From the NCBI GenBank assembly GCA_035606355.1, contig DATNFO010000022.1:1-57811 (forward strand): a DNA stretch of 57,811 bases, written 5' to 3'. Both the position numbers and the translations under genes were made by a program. This DNA is from Sulfopaludibacter sp035606355. Its GTDB lineage: Bacteria > Acidobacteriota > Terriglobia > Bryobacterales > Bryobacteraceae. The notes under the pieces were generated by a model. It searched no databases and was not told the origin of the DNA. It was given only the letters and a program-made list of their open reading frames with translations. Below are positions 19,346 to 28,442 of the stretch, one piece after another (the first letter of the stretch is position 1; each line of letters starts with the position of its first letter).

Positions 19346-21160
19346 TCAGTTGACGGCTGGTCTCTCCAGGTGGCCGATGACCAGGACGTCAACCGGACCT
19401 TTGGAAGGTTCGAGCTTCAAGCCGAGCTGCTCCTGAAGTGCCTTGCCGATCGATGGCCTGTCTGTTACCTGCGCCGAAATAGACGGTCCGGACGCATCCG
19501 GCAGTCCGGCGAGAGCGTCGTCATGCGCGAACTCCAGGTGCAGTGCAAACCTTCGAGTGATGCCCGTCTTATCGATCACCTCACGCCCCATCAACGCCGA
19601 GAGCAGCTTGGCAAGCTCCGGCATGGTGACGCTGATGCCCGTCAGATTTAGCCCGGTGCCCGCGCCCACAACTCCGGGACCGCAAGGCGCGGCAGGCCGC
19701 GGTTGTCCCGCTTCCGGCGCCGTCATAGGGCTGTCGCTGCAGCGCCGTCCCTCTGGCGGCGGCAGTTTGGCGCCACCCTTCAGTTGCTGTAAATCCCAGA
19801 CCGGGAGCTCGCGCTTCTCCTTGTTCAGCACCAGCTTGAATCGGTCCGCCAGCAGGGTCTGCACCATGAGCCACATCTGTTTCTGGTCCGTGCTGCCCTC
19901 CGGTTTGGCTTCAATGTCATAGCCATCGGTGGCGGCCCACGCGGGACCGCCGGCAATCTGGAAGGGTTCGACCGCGTACGCCCTTTGAATGAGGAAGGTC
20001 ACGGGAGCATTGCTAGCGACAAAACGCCCACCGGGCCGGTAGCCCGCGCCCATGGGCGATGCCATCGAAACCGGAGCGGTAGACGGATCGCGTTTGATGG
20101 ATGCGACGGCGAACCGCGGCGGGTTGGCGGATTGCGCGAACAATCCATAAGCCGCAACTGCAATCAGAGCCGCGACCGTAATGACGTCCGGTCCAATACC
20201 GGTGCGGACAACCGGTCGCGAACGGCCCAGCAGCCTTGCAATCCGGCCGGCTAGAGATCCGCCATTGGCCGCCATCGCCGCACCGGCAACCGCCGGGCGG
20301 TACGCTTCGAGTTCCGCCAGTGCGCGCGCATAGGTGAGCGCGTCGCCGGTGACTGAGACCGCCAGATCGTCGCAACACATCTCGCGCTCGGCCCGAATAT
20401 GCCCCGAGACCCACCAAACAGCCGGGTGATAAAACAGCAGGGATTCGGCGACGCTCTGCCAAATATTCACCAGATAGTCGTGCCGCCGGATGTGCGCCAG
20501 CTCGTGGAACAGCAGCGCCTCCACTTGCCCGGCGGGGAGACCGGCGAGCGCACCCACGGGAACGAATACCATCGGCCGCAGCCAGCCCGCCGTCATCGGC
20601 GAATCCACCAGCGCGGAAACCACCAATCGCACCGGACGAGAGATGCCGATTTGGCGGCCCAGCTTTTTCAAAGTCTCCTGCCATTCCGCCGGCGGCCGCC
20701 GGACCAGCATGGTTCGCATGCGCCTGGTAACCAGCCAGCCGGTCAACAGACGCACCCAAAACACCATCGCGCCGGCCAGCCAAACAATCACCACCCACGA
20801 AAGGAACTCTTGCGACTGAACGCGCGACACCGTAGCGCGAATCGCATCCGGCAGCGGGCTGCGATTCGGTACACCGGCCGGCGCGGCGGCCGCGGGAGTG
20901 CTTCGAATGCCATACATGGCTTCCGGGCTTGCGTCCGATGGCCGCAGCACCTCCCACGTTGCGAGCGGAGCCGCCATCATCGCTGCCAGCGCTCCGCAGG
21001 CGAGCAGGTACCGCTTCCGCGGGTTCGACACGAGCGCATCGATTCGCCGCGCAATGGCGTACAGAATCGCGATCGCGAAGCCCTGCCACAGGAAATGCAG
21101 CAGCGTCATGCCGAGGCGCTCCACCCACGGCTGTGACAGCAGTGTCTGTATGGAATTCAT
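19346..21160 (-). CDS. M56 (BlaR1-like) membrane metallopeptidase with TIGR03435-type tail
   Basis: A 604-residue membrane protein. The N-terminal half has several hydrophobic segments and the zinc motif HELAH (219-223), as in BlaR1/MecR1 sensors that cleave their repressor. Instead of a penicillin-binding sensor domain, the C-terminal half (about 350-600) has the pattern FAVASIKRDP ... YDIEAKPEG ... LADRFKLVLN ... VIDKTGITRRF, characteristic of the TIGR03435 soil-bacterial domain. It overlaps the upstream BlaI-type repressor gene by four bases, a classic sensor-repressor pair. The signal sensed is unknown. Confidence 0.85.
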   Translation of the reverse strand: MNSIQTLLSQPWVERLGMTLLHFLWQGFAIAILYAIARRIDALVSNPRKRYLLACGALAAMMAAPLATWEVLRPSDASPEAMYGIRSTPAAAAPAGVPNRSPLPDAIRATVSRVQSQEFLSWVVIVWLAGAMVFWVRLLTGWLVTRRMRTMLVRRPPAEWQETLKKLGRQIGISRPVRLVVSALVDSPMTAGWLRPMVFVPVGALAGLPAGQVEALLFHELAHIRRHDYLVNIWQSVAESLLFYHPAVWWVSGHIRAEREMCCDDLAVSVTGDALTYARALAELEAYRPAVAGAAMAANGGSLAGRIARLLGRSRPVVRTGIGPDVITVAALIAVAAYGLFAQSANPPRFAVASIKRDPSTAPVSMASPMGAGYRPGGRFVASNAPVTFLIQRAYAVEPFQIAGGPAWAATDGYDIEAKPEGSTDQKQMWLMVQTLLADRFKLVLNKEKRELPVWDLQQLKGGAKLPPPEGRRCSDSPMTAPEAGQPRPAAPCGPGVVGAGTGLNLTGISVTMPELAKLLSALMGREVIDKTGITRRFALHLEFAHDDALAGLPDASGPSISAQVTDRPSIGKALQEQLGLKLEPSKGPVDVLVIGHLERPAVN

Positions 21161-21561
21161 GAAGACCTTCCTTTCTCCTTAGCAAAGGAGTCCAGCATCT
21201 CGCGGATTTCCTTGAGCTCTTCGCGCGATGCCGGTTGCGCCGCAAGCGCTCCCATCATCAGGCTTCGCGCCGACCCGCCGAAGGCCCTTTTGAGGACGTC
21301 TCCCGCGATCTGCCGCTGCGTTTGCTCCATGGGAACACTCGCTTCATAGACATGCGATCCGAAGCGCTCGCTGCGCGTGAGCAGCCCTTTTTCGGTCATC
21401 AACTGCATCGTCTTGAGCGTGGTGGTGTAACGGTGATCTTTCCCCAGTTCGTCGTGAACTTCGCGCACGGTTGCCATTTGAAGGCGCCAAAGCACGGTCA
21501 AAACGTCCAACTCGGCGGCGGTGGGAAGTGCGATGGGCGGCTGCTTGCGGTGGGAGTTCAT
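21157..21561 (-). CDS. BlaI/MecI/CopY-family repressor
   Basis: A 134-residue winged-helix regulator. LPTAAELDVLTVLWRL begins the DNA-binding domain, and TVREVHDELGKDHRYTTTLKTMQLM is the recognition and wing region typical of BlaI. The C-terminal part has leucine/charged helices for dimerisation. Family members bind promoter dyads and are removed by proteolysis through their M56 partner, which overlaps this gene by four bases. It probably represses its own operon. Loss of repression by cleavage is inferred from the family. Confidence 0.9.
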   Translation of the reverse strand: MNSHRKQPPIALPTAAELDVLTVLWRLQMATVREVHDELGKDHRYTTTLKTMQLMTEKGLLTRSERFGSHVYEASVPMEQTQRQIAGDVLKRAFGGSARSLMMGALAAQPASREELKEIREMLDSFAKEKGRSS

Positions 21562-21758
21562 CTGGCTTCAGCGTACTACGAAGAAAAACGTAGCACAACG
21601 AAAAACTCCGTATGCCTCTTAAAATTGGTGAAGGATAGTCCGGGTTTGTAGTGGCGGCAGGTTCTGCGGGATGGACCTGAATCGGGAGGGGAGGGTTTTT
21701 CAACTGCGCCGGTGGCCTCCCGGGATACGGAAGGCCACGCCGGACACAGGCCGCGCTT

Positions 21759-22436
21759 TTATGCCAAAACGCGCGGGAAGAGAATATTGTTTTCCAGATG
21801 AATATGGCGATGCAGGTCGCCTTCCAGTTCGCCCAGCTCGAACCACACGCCTCGATATGTGTTGCAGGCGTCCTCGGGCGGCTCGAAATTGTTCGTCAGG
21901 CGCCGGATCTCGGCGAGCGCTTCCCCAGCCGAATCGTGCTCCATCAACATCACGCGAATCGGGTTTTCGATACCGCCGCAATGGGACGCACCCGCGCCGC
22001 GGATCGCCGGGAAGAGAATCATTTCCTCTTTCATCAGATGCGAATCCAGCTCCTCGTGCATGGCCGTAAAAACGCGCTGCAGCGGCAGCAACACGTCGGC
22101 ATGCTGCGTGTGCTTCCCTGCGACCTTGTCCAGCATGGCCTGGATCCGCGGCAGTTGCTGCTTCAAATAGGAGTGGTGCGTGGTGAGGATATGGTCCACC
22201 AGATCGTTGATGGGCGCCGACTGCCAATCGCGGTCGGCGGCCGGGGTGGCGGCGATTTCCGCGGTCAATTCGTTCAGCACGGCCTCCAGGTCGGCGGCTT
22301 TCTCCTGACATATGGTGGAAAGCGGTCGCTTGCCTCCGCAGCAGAAGTCGATGCCATGCTTCTCAAACACACGGATGGAAGCTGGGTATTGAGCGGCGAT
22401 CTCGCCGACGGTCTCTGGTAGCGAAACGGTTGTCAT
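21759..22436 (-). CDS. ric: Iron-sulfur cluster repair di-iron protein (Ric/YtfE/ScdA)
   Basis: Ric proteins carry a di-iron centre and restore iron-sulfur clusters damaged by nitric oxide or oxidants. The N-terminal ScdA_N region ends with HGIDFCCGGKRPL (Cys32, Cys33). The hemerythrin-like domain supplies iron ligands in LTTHHSYLKQQ, HTQHADV, HEELDSHLMKEE, MEHDSAGE and HRHIHLENNILFP. From ATG 22436 it is 225 residues, the usual size; the frame is open further upstream but without similarity. A CRP/FNR-type dyad lies 34 bases upstream, consistent with redox or NO control. Confidence 0.92.
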   Translation of the reverse strand: MTTVSLPETVGEIAAQYPASIRVFEKHGIDFCCGGKRPLSTICQEKAADLEAVLNELTAEIAATPAADRDWQSAPINDLVDHILTTHHSYLKQQLPRIQAMLDKVAGKHTQHADVLLPLQRVFTAMHEELDSHLMKEEMILFPAIRGAGASHCGGIENPIRVMLMEHDSAGEALAEIRRLTNNFEPPEDACNTYRGVWFELGELEGDLHRHIHLENNILFPRVLA

Positions 22437-22469
22437 GATTCGATTCTGCCCGCCGCGCCGCCGGATGTA

Positions 22470-22485
22470 TGTGACTCGAGTCACC
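22470..22485. promoter_or_regulatory. Candidate CRP/FNR-family operator for ric
   Basis: TGTGACTCGAGTCACC fits TGTGA-N6-TCACA at nine of ten consensus bases and contains a perfect 14-base palindrome (22471-22484). It lies between ric and the divergent secreted protein gene. Nitrosative stress genes are often controlled by CRP/FNR-family regulators, so the position is suggestive. No regulator of that family is encoded in this window. Confidence 0.55.
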
Positions 22486-22530
22486 GCAACATCGCTGAGG
22501 CGCTGTGGGTTATAGTGGTTAACCATCGCT

Positions 22531-25500
22531 ATGCAGGTTCCACGGGCCTTATTTGCTTTTATCATTTCGGTTATACCCTCGCTTGCCGCCACGTTTGCGA
22601 CTAATTCGGTGGTGCCGACCGTTCCGCTTTCGGACATCGTTCTGGACGAAGCTCGCAAGCAGATTTATGTTCTGGAGAGCAACCTTTCCACGCCGGTCGT
22701 TTACATTTACACCACTACAACGAGTCCTCCTTCGGTCACTGCGACGAACGGGGTAGTGTCCATCGCCGTCGGCCGGCAGCCGACCTCTATGGCAATGTCG
22801 CCGGACGGCGCTTTTCTCTACGTCACCTGCTTCACGGACAACGCGCTCGACATTATCGATCTGGCCCGCCGCACGAAGGTGAAGAGCGTCAGCCTGGGGT
22901 CTGTGAATCCGCAGGCGGTAGCGGTGGGCGGCGATGGCAAAGTGCTCATCTCCGTAACTGCGTCGCCGTCGCTGCTGACTTACGATCCCACGACAGGTAC
23001 GGTAGGCAGCGTGACCATCTCGCCGGCGGCGCCGACTATCCCATCGACAACCACGCCCGGCGTCGCACTGTTTCTCGAACCGCACGCCCGCCTGGTCGTA
23101 AACTCTGCCGACCGCACGAAGATCGTCGGCGTGCATGAGCAAGGCGCGACGCGCGTTGTGTTCGTCTATGATGTCGCGTCGCAGACCGTTCTGCGAACCC
23201 GCACCTTCAACGGACTCTCCCCGATCCTGGCCGTGGATGCCAGAGGCACAAGAATTCTTACCGGTCAGACGCTTGTGGAAGCCGCAACCATGGCAGTGCT
23301 GGCGCAACAAACCGCGACCAATGCTCCCTTCCTGGTCACTCCCAACGCCAACTTCAACACGCAGACAAATCAGGGCGGGGCAGTCTTTGCCCCCGATGGC
23401 AGCACGCTCTATACGGCCTACAACATCATCCCGGTGCTCAACCCGAGCGCGCAGACCAACACCACCCAGCTCTGGTTCAATTCGCCCGACAATCTTCTGG
23501 TCAATCTAGGGCTGATGCTGCCGCAAACGCTCAGCGGAAAAATGGTGATCAGCGGCGATGGCCAGACCATCTATGCCATTTCGCAATCGGGTTTCTTATC
23601 GCTGCCGGTGGGGACCGTGCGGACAAAATTGCCGATCGCCATCCCCGATACCACGGCCGCGGTTCTGGTGAACGATCAGTGCGGCGTCAATGCCGCGCAG
23701 AATTCGGCCGTCATTCCGGTTCGCAATGCGGGTGCCGGCGCCATGACCGTTTCGGCGGCCGTGAACGTTACCACCACAACATCCACCACCGCCTCCGTCT
23801 CGGCGAAAAGCTACGGTGGAGACGTTACCGCGCGCTTCAACGCAGCGGCCGCGCGCACCCTTGGCACTTCCACTCCGGACCAGTTGCTGCTGCAATCGCC
23901 CCAAGCCGTCAACATGATTCCGTCGGTTCGCGTGTTCCAGAACTATCGGAACTCCGAGCAGGCAGGCACCCTTGTTCCGGTCGATACGGGCGGCGTCACT
24001 CCGAGCGTGGCGGGCGGTTCGGTCGCGGGGCTTACCGATATTGTCGCGGACACCCCAAGGCAGCGGTTGTACATCGCCAACGCGGGCATGAACCGCATCG
24101 AAGTCTTTGACACGCAGCAGAAAAAATTCGTCACTCCCATTTCGGTCGGGCAGTTGCCGCGTAACCTCGCCTTCTCCCCGGATGGCGCCAGCCTCTACGT
24201 CGCCAATGCGGGCGGCGAGTACATCAGCGTCGTGGACCTGCAGAAGAATACCGTCAGCCAGGTGGAGCTTCCGCCCCAGCCGTTCAATTCGGCGTTTGCC
24301 GTGATCACACCGCAGTTCATCGCGGCCAGCCAGCGCGGACCGCTCGTGATTATGTCCAACGGCACGCTCTGGCACATCGTGAACGGGGTGCTCACGCCGC
24401 GCACGCTGAACCCGCTGGTGTTCGGCGCCGCTACAACCATTGCGGCGCAGTCCATGACTTCCACCCCGGAAGGCTCTTATATCGTGGTGCTGGCCACCAG
24501 CGGAATCGCGTATCTTTACAGCGCCGCGAATGACGATTTTGTGCAGGCGCAGACCGTAGCTTCGCAGCCTATCACCGGCTACTTCGGACCGATCGCCGCC
24601 GGACCGAATGGCGCGTATTACGCCATAGGGAGCCAGCTTTACGATCAATCGCTGACGCTCATCAGCAACAACGGCGGCAGCGGAGCCGTCAATGTCGGCG
24701 GCCTTCCGATCCCCGTTCCCAATCTGACCACGCGCCCGGTGGCCGCCGTAGCGGCGGTGAGCGGCACGATATACGCTCAGTTCTCCGAGCCGGTCCGCAC
24801 AACGCCTACCGCGACTGTGACGGATGCCGGCACGGTGCAGCTCTTCGACGTGGCAACGCAGCGCTCGCTGGCGACCATCAACACCCTGGAAGGTCCCCTG
24901 CAGATTGCGACAGGCGCGGCGCGCATCAGCATGAACGGCCGCACCATGGCCATCGACGCCGCGGGCGGCACAGTCTACCTGCTAACCGCTTCGGGTCTCA
25001 CCGTTCTGTCGCCTTCCACGGCAACGGCGCCGGCTCCCTCATTCACAGCCGGAAGTGTAACGAACACCGCGAATTTCCAACCGAAGATCGCGCCCGGCGG
25101 ACTGATCAGCATTTTCGGGAAGAACCTGGCCTCAGCCGCGAATTCGCAGGGCACTCCGCTGCCCACCACGCTAGGCGGCGCGTGCGTGACCTTCAACAAC
25201 GCACCGATTCCGCTGCTCGCCACTTCACCGGGACAAATTAACGCTCAGGTCCCCACCACTCTGGCCGTGGGAAATTACCCGGTGGTGATTCGCTCCTTCG
25301 CCACCAACACCGCATCGAGCTCCGTCATCGTGACGCTTGCGAAATACGCGCCGGCGGTATTCATCGACACGAACGGCCCCGCCATTTTTCACGCCAACGG
25401 TGAGCGTGTAGATTCCAGCCACCCCGCTGTTCGCGACGAGCACCTCACCATCTACGCCACAGGGCTAGGCATCACTACCGGAGGTCGCGTCACCACCGGC

Positions 25501-25752
25501 GCGGCGTCGCCCACCAGCCCGCTGGCGGTCACCAGTCCACTCCAGTTGTTCTTCGGCGACCCGACCATCAGCGATTCCGGCGTGATCGTCGATTGGAGCG
25601 GCCTGGTGCCAGGTTCGATCGGCGTCTATCAGATCAACTGCCGCGTACCCGGTACTCACCTGAAAGGGAATGGCCTGGCGGTAACGTTACGAATCGGCGG
25701 CATCAGCAGTCCGGTGACCGGGGCCAACGTGCCGCTGGTTTGGGTGAATTGA
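22531..25752 (+). CDS. Secreted YVTN beta-propeller protein with C-terminal TIGR03437-type domain
   Basis: A 1073-residue exported protein. A signal peptide (residues 1-21) is followed by repeated propeller blades with YVTN/SPDG signatures such as MAMSPDGAFLYVTCF and LAFSPDGASLYVANAGG. The C-terminal 230 residues have the TIGR03437 pattern PGGLISIFGKNLA ... GGACVTFNNAPIPLLATSPGQINAQVPT ... LTIYATGLG. Both halves are common in Solibacter-type secreted proteins of unknown role, perhaps adhesion or extracellular scaffolding. No clear ribosome site precedes ATG 22531. TGGTTAACCA at 22516-22525 is a small palindrome just upstream. Confidence 0.8.
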   Translation: MQVPRALFAFIISVIPSLAATFATNSVVPTVPLSDIVLDEARKQIYVLESNLSTPVVYIYTTTTSPPSVTATNGVVSIAVGRQPTSMAMSPDGAFLYVTCFTDNALDIIDLARRTKVKSVSLGSVNPQAVAVGGDGKVLISVTASPSLLTYDPTTGTVGSVTISPAAPTIPSTTTPGVALFLEPHARLVVNSADRTKIVGVHEQGATRVVFVYDVASQTVLRTRTFNGLSPILAVDARGTRILTGQTLVEAATMAVLAQQTATNAPFLVTPNANFNTQTNQGGAVFAPDGSTLYTAYNIIPVLNPSAQTNTTQLWFNSPDNLLVNLGLMLPQTLSGKMVISGDGQTIYAISQSGFLSLPVGTVRTKLPIAIPDTTAAVLVNDQCGVNAAQNSAVIPVRNAGAGAMTVSAAVNVTTTTSTTASVSAKSYGGDVTARFNAAAARTLGTSTPDQLLLQSPQAVNMIPSVRVFQNYRNSEQAGTLVPVDTGGVTPSVAGGSVAGLTDIVADTPRQRLYIANAGMNRIEVFDTQQKKFVTPISVGQLPRNLAFSPDGASLYVANAGGEYISVVDLQKNTVSQVELPPQPFNSAFAVITPQFIAASQRGPLVIMSNGTLWHIVNGVLTPRTLNPLVFGAATTIAAQSMTSTPEGSYIVVLATSGIAYLYSAANDDFVQAQTVASQPITGYFGPIAAGPNGAYYAIGSQLYDQSLTLISNNGGSGAVNVGGLPIPVPNLTTRPVAAVAAVSGTIYAQFSEPVRTTPTATVTDAGTVQLFDVATQRSLATINTLEGPLQIATGAARISMNGRTMAIDAAGGTVYLLTASGLTVLSPSTATAPAPSFTAGSVTNTANFQPKIAPGGLISIFGKNLASAANSQGTPLPTTLGGACVTFNNAPIPLLATSPGQINAQVPTTLAVGNYPVVIRSFATNTASSSVIVTLAKYAPAVFIDTNGPAIFHANGERVDSSHPAVRDEHLTIYATGLGITTGGRVTTGAASPTSPLAVTSPLQLFFGDPTISDSGVIVDWSGLVPGSIGVYQINCRVPGTHLKGNGLAVTLRIGGISSPVTGANVPLVWVN

Positions 25753-25872
25753 AGTCCGGCGGAATACGACTGCTCTAGTACTGCTATACTGTGACGATGC
25801 TCTCCGTTAAGCTGCCAGGGGTATGGCGTACAGCTCTCAAGTGGCTTAAAGTGTAAGAGATCGGTCCCGGTA

Positions 25873-28251
25873 ATGAGGTCTTCGAAGATGCGTTCCATTC
25901 GTGTTTTAGCTATCGCTCTGGCGGCGCTTGTCGCGCTTGTCTCCCTGTCATCCTGCAGCCGCGACCCCCAGGTTGTAAAGAAACGGTATTTGGAGAGAGG
26001 CAATGTGTACTTCGAAAAAGCGAAGTACAAAGAAGCCGCCATCATGTACCGGAACGCGATTCAAAAGGACATGAAATACGGCCCGGCTTATTACAAGCTG
26101 GCGCTGACGTACATTCAACTGAAGCAGATCGGGCCGGCCGTGGGACAGTTGCGCCGCGCCATCGAACTGTTGCCGGTTTCGTCGCCGGATCATTGGGATT
26201 CGGTCATTAAGATCTCCGAAATTTATCTTGAGGCGGGAGCGAAAGACAAGTCGCTGATGGCCGAGGTGGAGCAGAACTGCAAGGCTCTGCTGGCCCGCGA
26301 TGCGAATTCCTTCGACGGTCACCGCCTGACGGCGGACTTGGATTATGTTCGGGCCGTGCAAGCCTTCGGCAGCGCCCGGCGCGAAGACGGGCAGAAGTTT
26401 CTGGATGACGCCGTCAACGAGTACCGCCGCGCCGACCAGATCAAGGGCGGCCAGCAAGGCGTGCAGATGCAGCTTGCGCGGGCCATGGCCGCGAAGGGCG
26501 ATTACGCCGGAGCCGAGCAGCTCTACCGGCAGGTGATCGATAAAGATAAGACTTTTCAATACGGCTACCAGGAGTTGTATAAGCTGCTGATGTTCCAGAA
26601 CAAGCCCGATCAGGCAGAGGCTGTTCTGAAATCGGCGGCTCAGAACAACCCGAAGCAATATGCCTTTCTGACGGCGCTGGCGCTGCACTATTCCATGCTG
26701 CACCGCCGCGACGACATGATCAATGTGCTGCAGCAGATCAAAGCGCATGCCAAAGATTTCGACCAGGCCTACCTGGTAGTGGGCGATTTTTACCTGCGGC
26801 TCGGCGATGGCGATTCCGCCATTAAGGAATATCGCGAAGGTATCCAGAAAGATTCGAAGAAAAAGCTTACTTACGAGAAGCGCATCATTGAAACCCTGAT
26901 GCGCCAGGGCAAGCGGAACGAAGCCGCGGAGATCAACCAGCAGATTTTGAAGGAAGTTCCGGACGATCCGGACGCCAAAGGCCTGGAAGCAACCTTCCTG
27001 CTGGATAAGGGCGATATCATGCAGGCCTTGCAGGAATTGCAGGCCGTGGTTACGCACGCTCCCGATAATCCGGTGGCGCACTACAACCTGGGCCGCGCTT
27101 TCGCCGCTCGCGGCGAGCCGGAACAAGCCCGGCAGCAATTCGCCAAGGCCATCGAACTGCGTCCCGATTATTTGATGGCGCGCCTCGCCATGGCGCAGTT
27201 GGAAGTGGCTCGCGGCAATTACGATGCGGCGTTGAAGGCGGCGCAGCAGGTGCTCGCCATCGATAAGAACAACGTCAACGCGCGGCTGATCGAATCGGCG
27301 GCGCTGATGGGTGAGAAGAAGTTCGGCGATTCGCGCGAACTGTTGGATCAGATGTTGAAAGCCAATCCGTCTTCGCCGGACGTGCTGTTCCAATTGGGCG
27401 TCGTCAACCTGGCGGAGAACAAATACAAAGAAGCCGAGGATGCGTTCAAGAAGGCGTATGAGCTGAACCCGGCGAATCCGCGCGGGCTGATGGGCATCGT
27501 GGAAACCGACATGGCCCAGAACAAGACGGCTGACGCCATCAAGCTGCTGCAGGCCGAATCGGCCAAGCAGCCCACTCGTATGGATCTGTTGCTGCAGCTT
27601 GGCAACACCTGTGTGCGCGCCGGCCAGTACGACCAGGCCGTCAGCTACTTCCAGCGCGTGCTGGATGCGCAGGACAAGGGCTCGCGCGCCCGCGGCGACC
27701 TGTACCTCCGCATCGGAGAGACGTATCGCCGGAAGGGTGATTTGCAGAACGCCATCGTGGCGCTGCAACACGCCCGCGAAACCATGCCGGACAACGTGGT
27801 GGTGCTCAGCACGCTCGCGCTGGTGCTCGATGGAGCGCAGCGTTGGAGCGAGGCGCAGCAGGTGTATCAGGCTGCCATCAAGCTCGATCCGAACAACGGA
27901 GTATCGCTGAACAACGCGGCATTCCTGATGGCGGAGCACGGCGGCGACCTAGATCAGGCTCTGACAATGGCGACGCGCGCCAAACAGATGCTGCCGAACC
28001 TGGCGGAAGTCGCTGACACGCTCGGGTGGATTTACCTCAAGAAAAACCTGAACGACAACGCCATTGACATCTTCAAGGATCTGGTCGGCAAGAACCCGCA
28101 CGCATCGACGTACCGGTATCACCTCGGAATGGCGTATTACAACAAGGGTGACAAGACCGCCGCGCTGAAAGAACTCAGCCAGGCGCTGAAGGACAACCCG
28201 GTGAAGGCCGAGCGCGACAAGATTCAGGAACTCATCGCGAAGATCGGATGA
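25873..28251 (+). CDS. TPR-repeat lipoprotein
   Basis: A 792-residue lipoprotein. The N-terminal hydrophobic segment ends in a lipobox, L25-S-S-C28, so it should be lipidated and anchored in a membrane. The rest is a near-continuous solenoid of roughly twenty tetratricopeptide repeats, for example YFEKAKYKEAAIMYRNAI, AHYNLGRAFAARGEPEQARQ and TLGWIYLKKNLNDNAIDIF. TPR solenoids are protein-binding scaffolds. The layout resembles TPR proteins of exopolysaccharide/PEP-CTERM systems, but no such genes are nearby. ATG 25873 or ATG 25888 could be the start. Confidence 0.8.
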   Translation: MRSSKMRSIRVLAIALAALVALVSLSSCSRDPQVVKKRYLERGNVYFEKAKYKEAAIMYRNAIQKDMKYGPAYYKLALTYIQLKQIGPAVGQLRRAIELLPVSSPDHWDSVIKISEIYLEAGAKDKSLMAEVEQNCKALLARDANSFDGHRLTADLDYVRAVQAFGSARREDGQKFLDDAVNEYRRADQIKGGQQGVQMQLARAMAAKGDYAGAEQLYRQVIDKDKTFQYGYQELYKLLMFQNKPDQAEAVLKSAAQNNPKQYAFLTALALHYSMLHRRDDMINVLQQIKAHAKDFDQAYLVVGDFYLRLGDGDSAIKEYREGIQKDSKKKLTYEKRIIETLMRQGKRNEAAEINQQILKEVPDDPDAKGLEATFLLDKGDIMQALQELQAVVTHAPDNPVAHYNLGRAFAARGEPEQARQQFAKAIELRPDYLMARLAMAQLEVARGNYDAALKAAQQVLAIDKNNVNARLIESAALMGEKKFGDSRELLDQMLKANPSSPDVLFQLGVVNLAENKYKEAEDAFKKAYELNPANPRGLMGIVETDMAQNKTADAIKLLQAESAKQPTRMDLLLQLGNTCVRAGQYDQAVSYFQRVLDAQDKGSRARGDLYLRIGETYRRKGDLQNAIVALQHARETMPDNVVVLSTLALVLDGAQRWSEAQQVYQAAIKLDPNNGVSLNNAAFLMAEHGGDLDQALTMATRAKQMLPNLAEVADTLGWIYLKKNLNDNAIDIFKDLVGKNPHASTYRYHLGMAYYNKGDKTAALKELSQALKDNPVKAERDKIQELIAKIG

Positions 28252-28282
28252 GGCCGCGGGATTTGATAAGATAAGGGTACTC

Positions 28283-28357
28283 GGCGCTATCGTCTAACGG
28301 TTAGGACGGAGCCCTCTCAAGGCTTAAATACGGGTTCGATTCCCGTTAGCGCTACCA
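28283..28357 (+). tRNA. tRNA-Glu (anticodon CTC)
   Basis: A full cloverleaf can be drawn. The acceptor stem GGCGCTA pairs with TAGCGCT with one G-U pair. The D stem is GTCT/GGAC, the anticodon stem GAGCC/GGCTT with loop CTCTCAA, and the T arm ACGGG-TTCGATT-CCCGT. The discriminator base is A and CCA is encoded. It reads GAG codons. The last 24 bases recur at 31402-31425, marking it as an integration target. Confidence 0.95.
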
Positions 28358-28442
28358 ACCATCCTTTTGATTCCTTTGAGCTTCTGAGTTTTCGGCAAGG
28401 CCCCCAAGACATCCCATGACATCCGAGGTAGCGGCCCGGCGC

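Noticed and set aside
25948..27939. 663-residue minus-strand frame opposite the TPR lipoprotein
   Set aside because: It mirrors the repetitive TPR codons; the plus-strand reading has a lipobox and clear TPR units.
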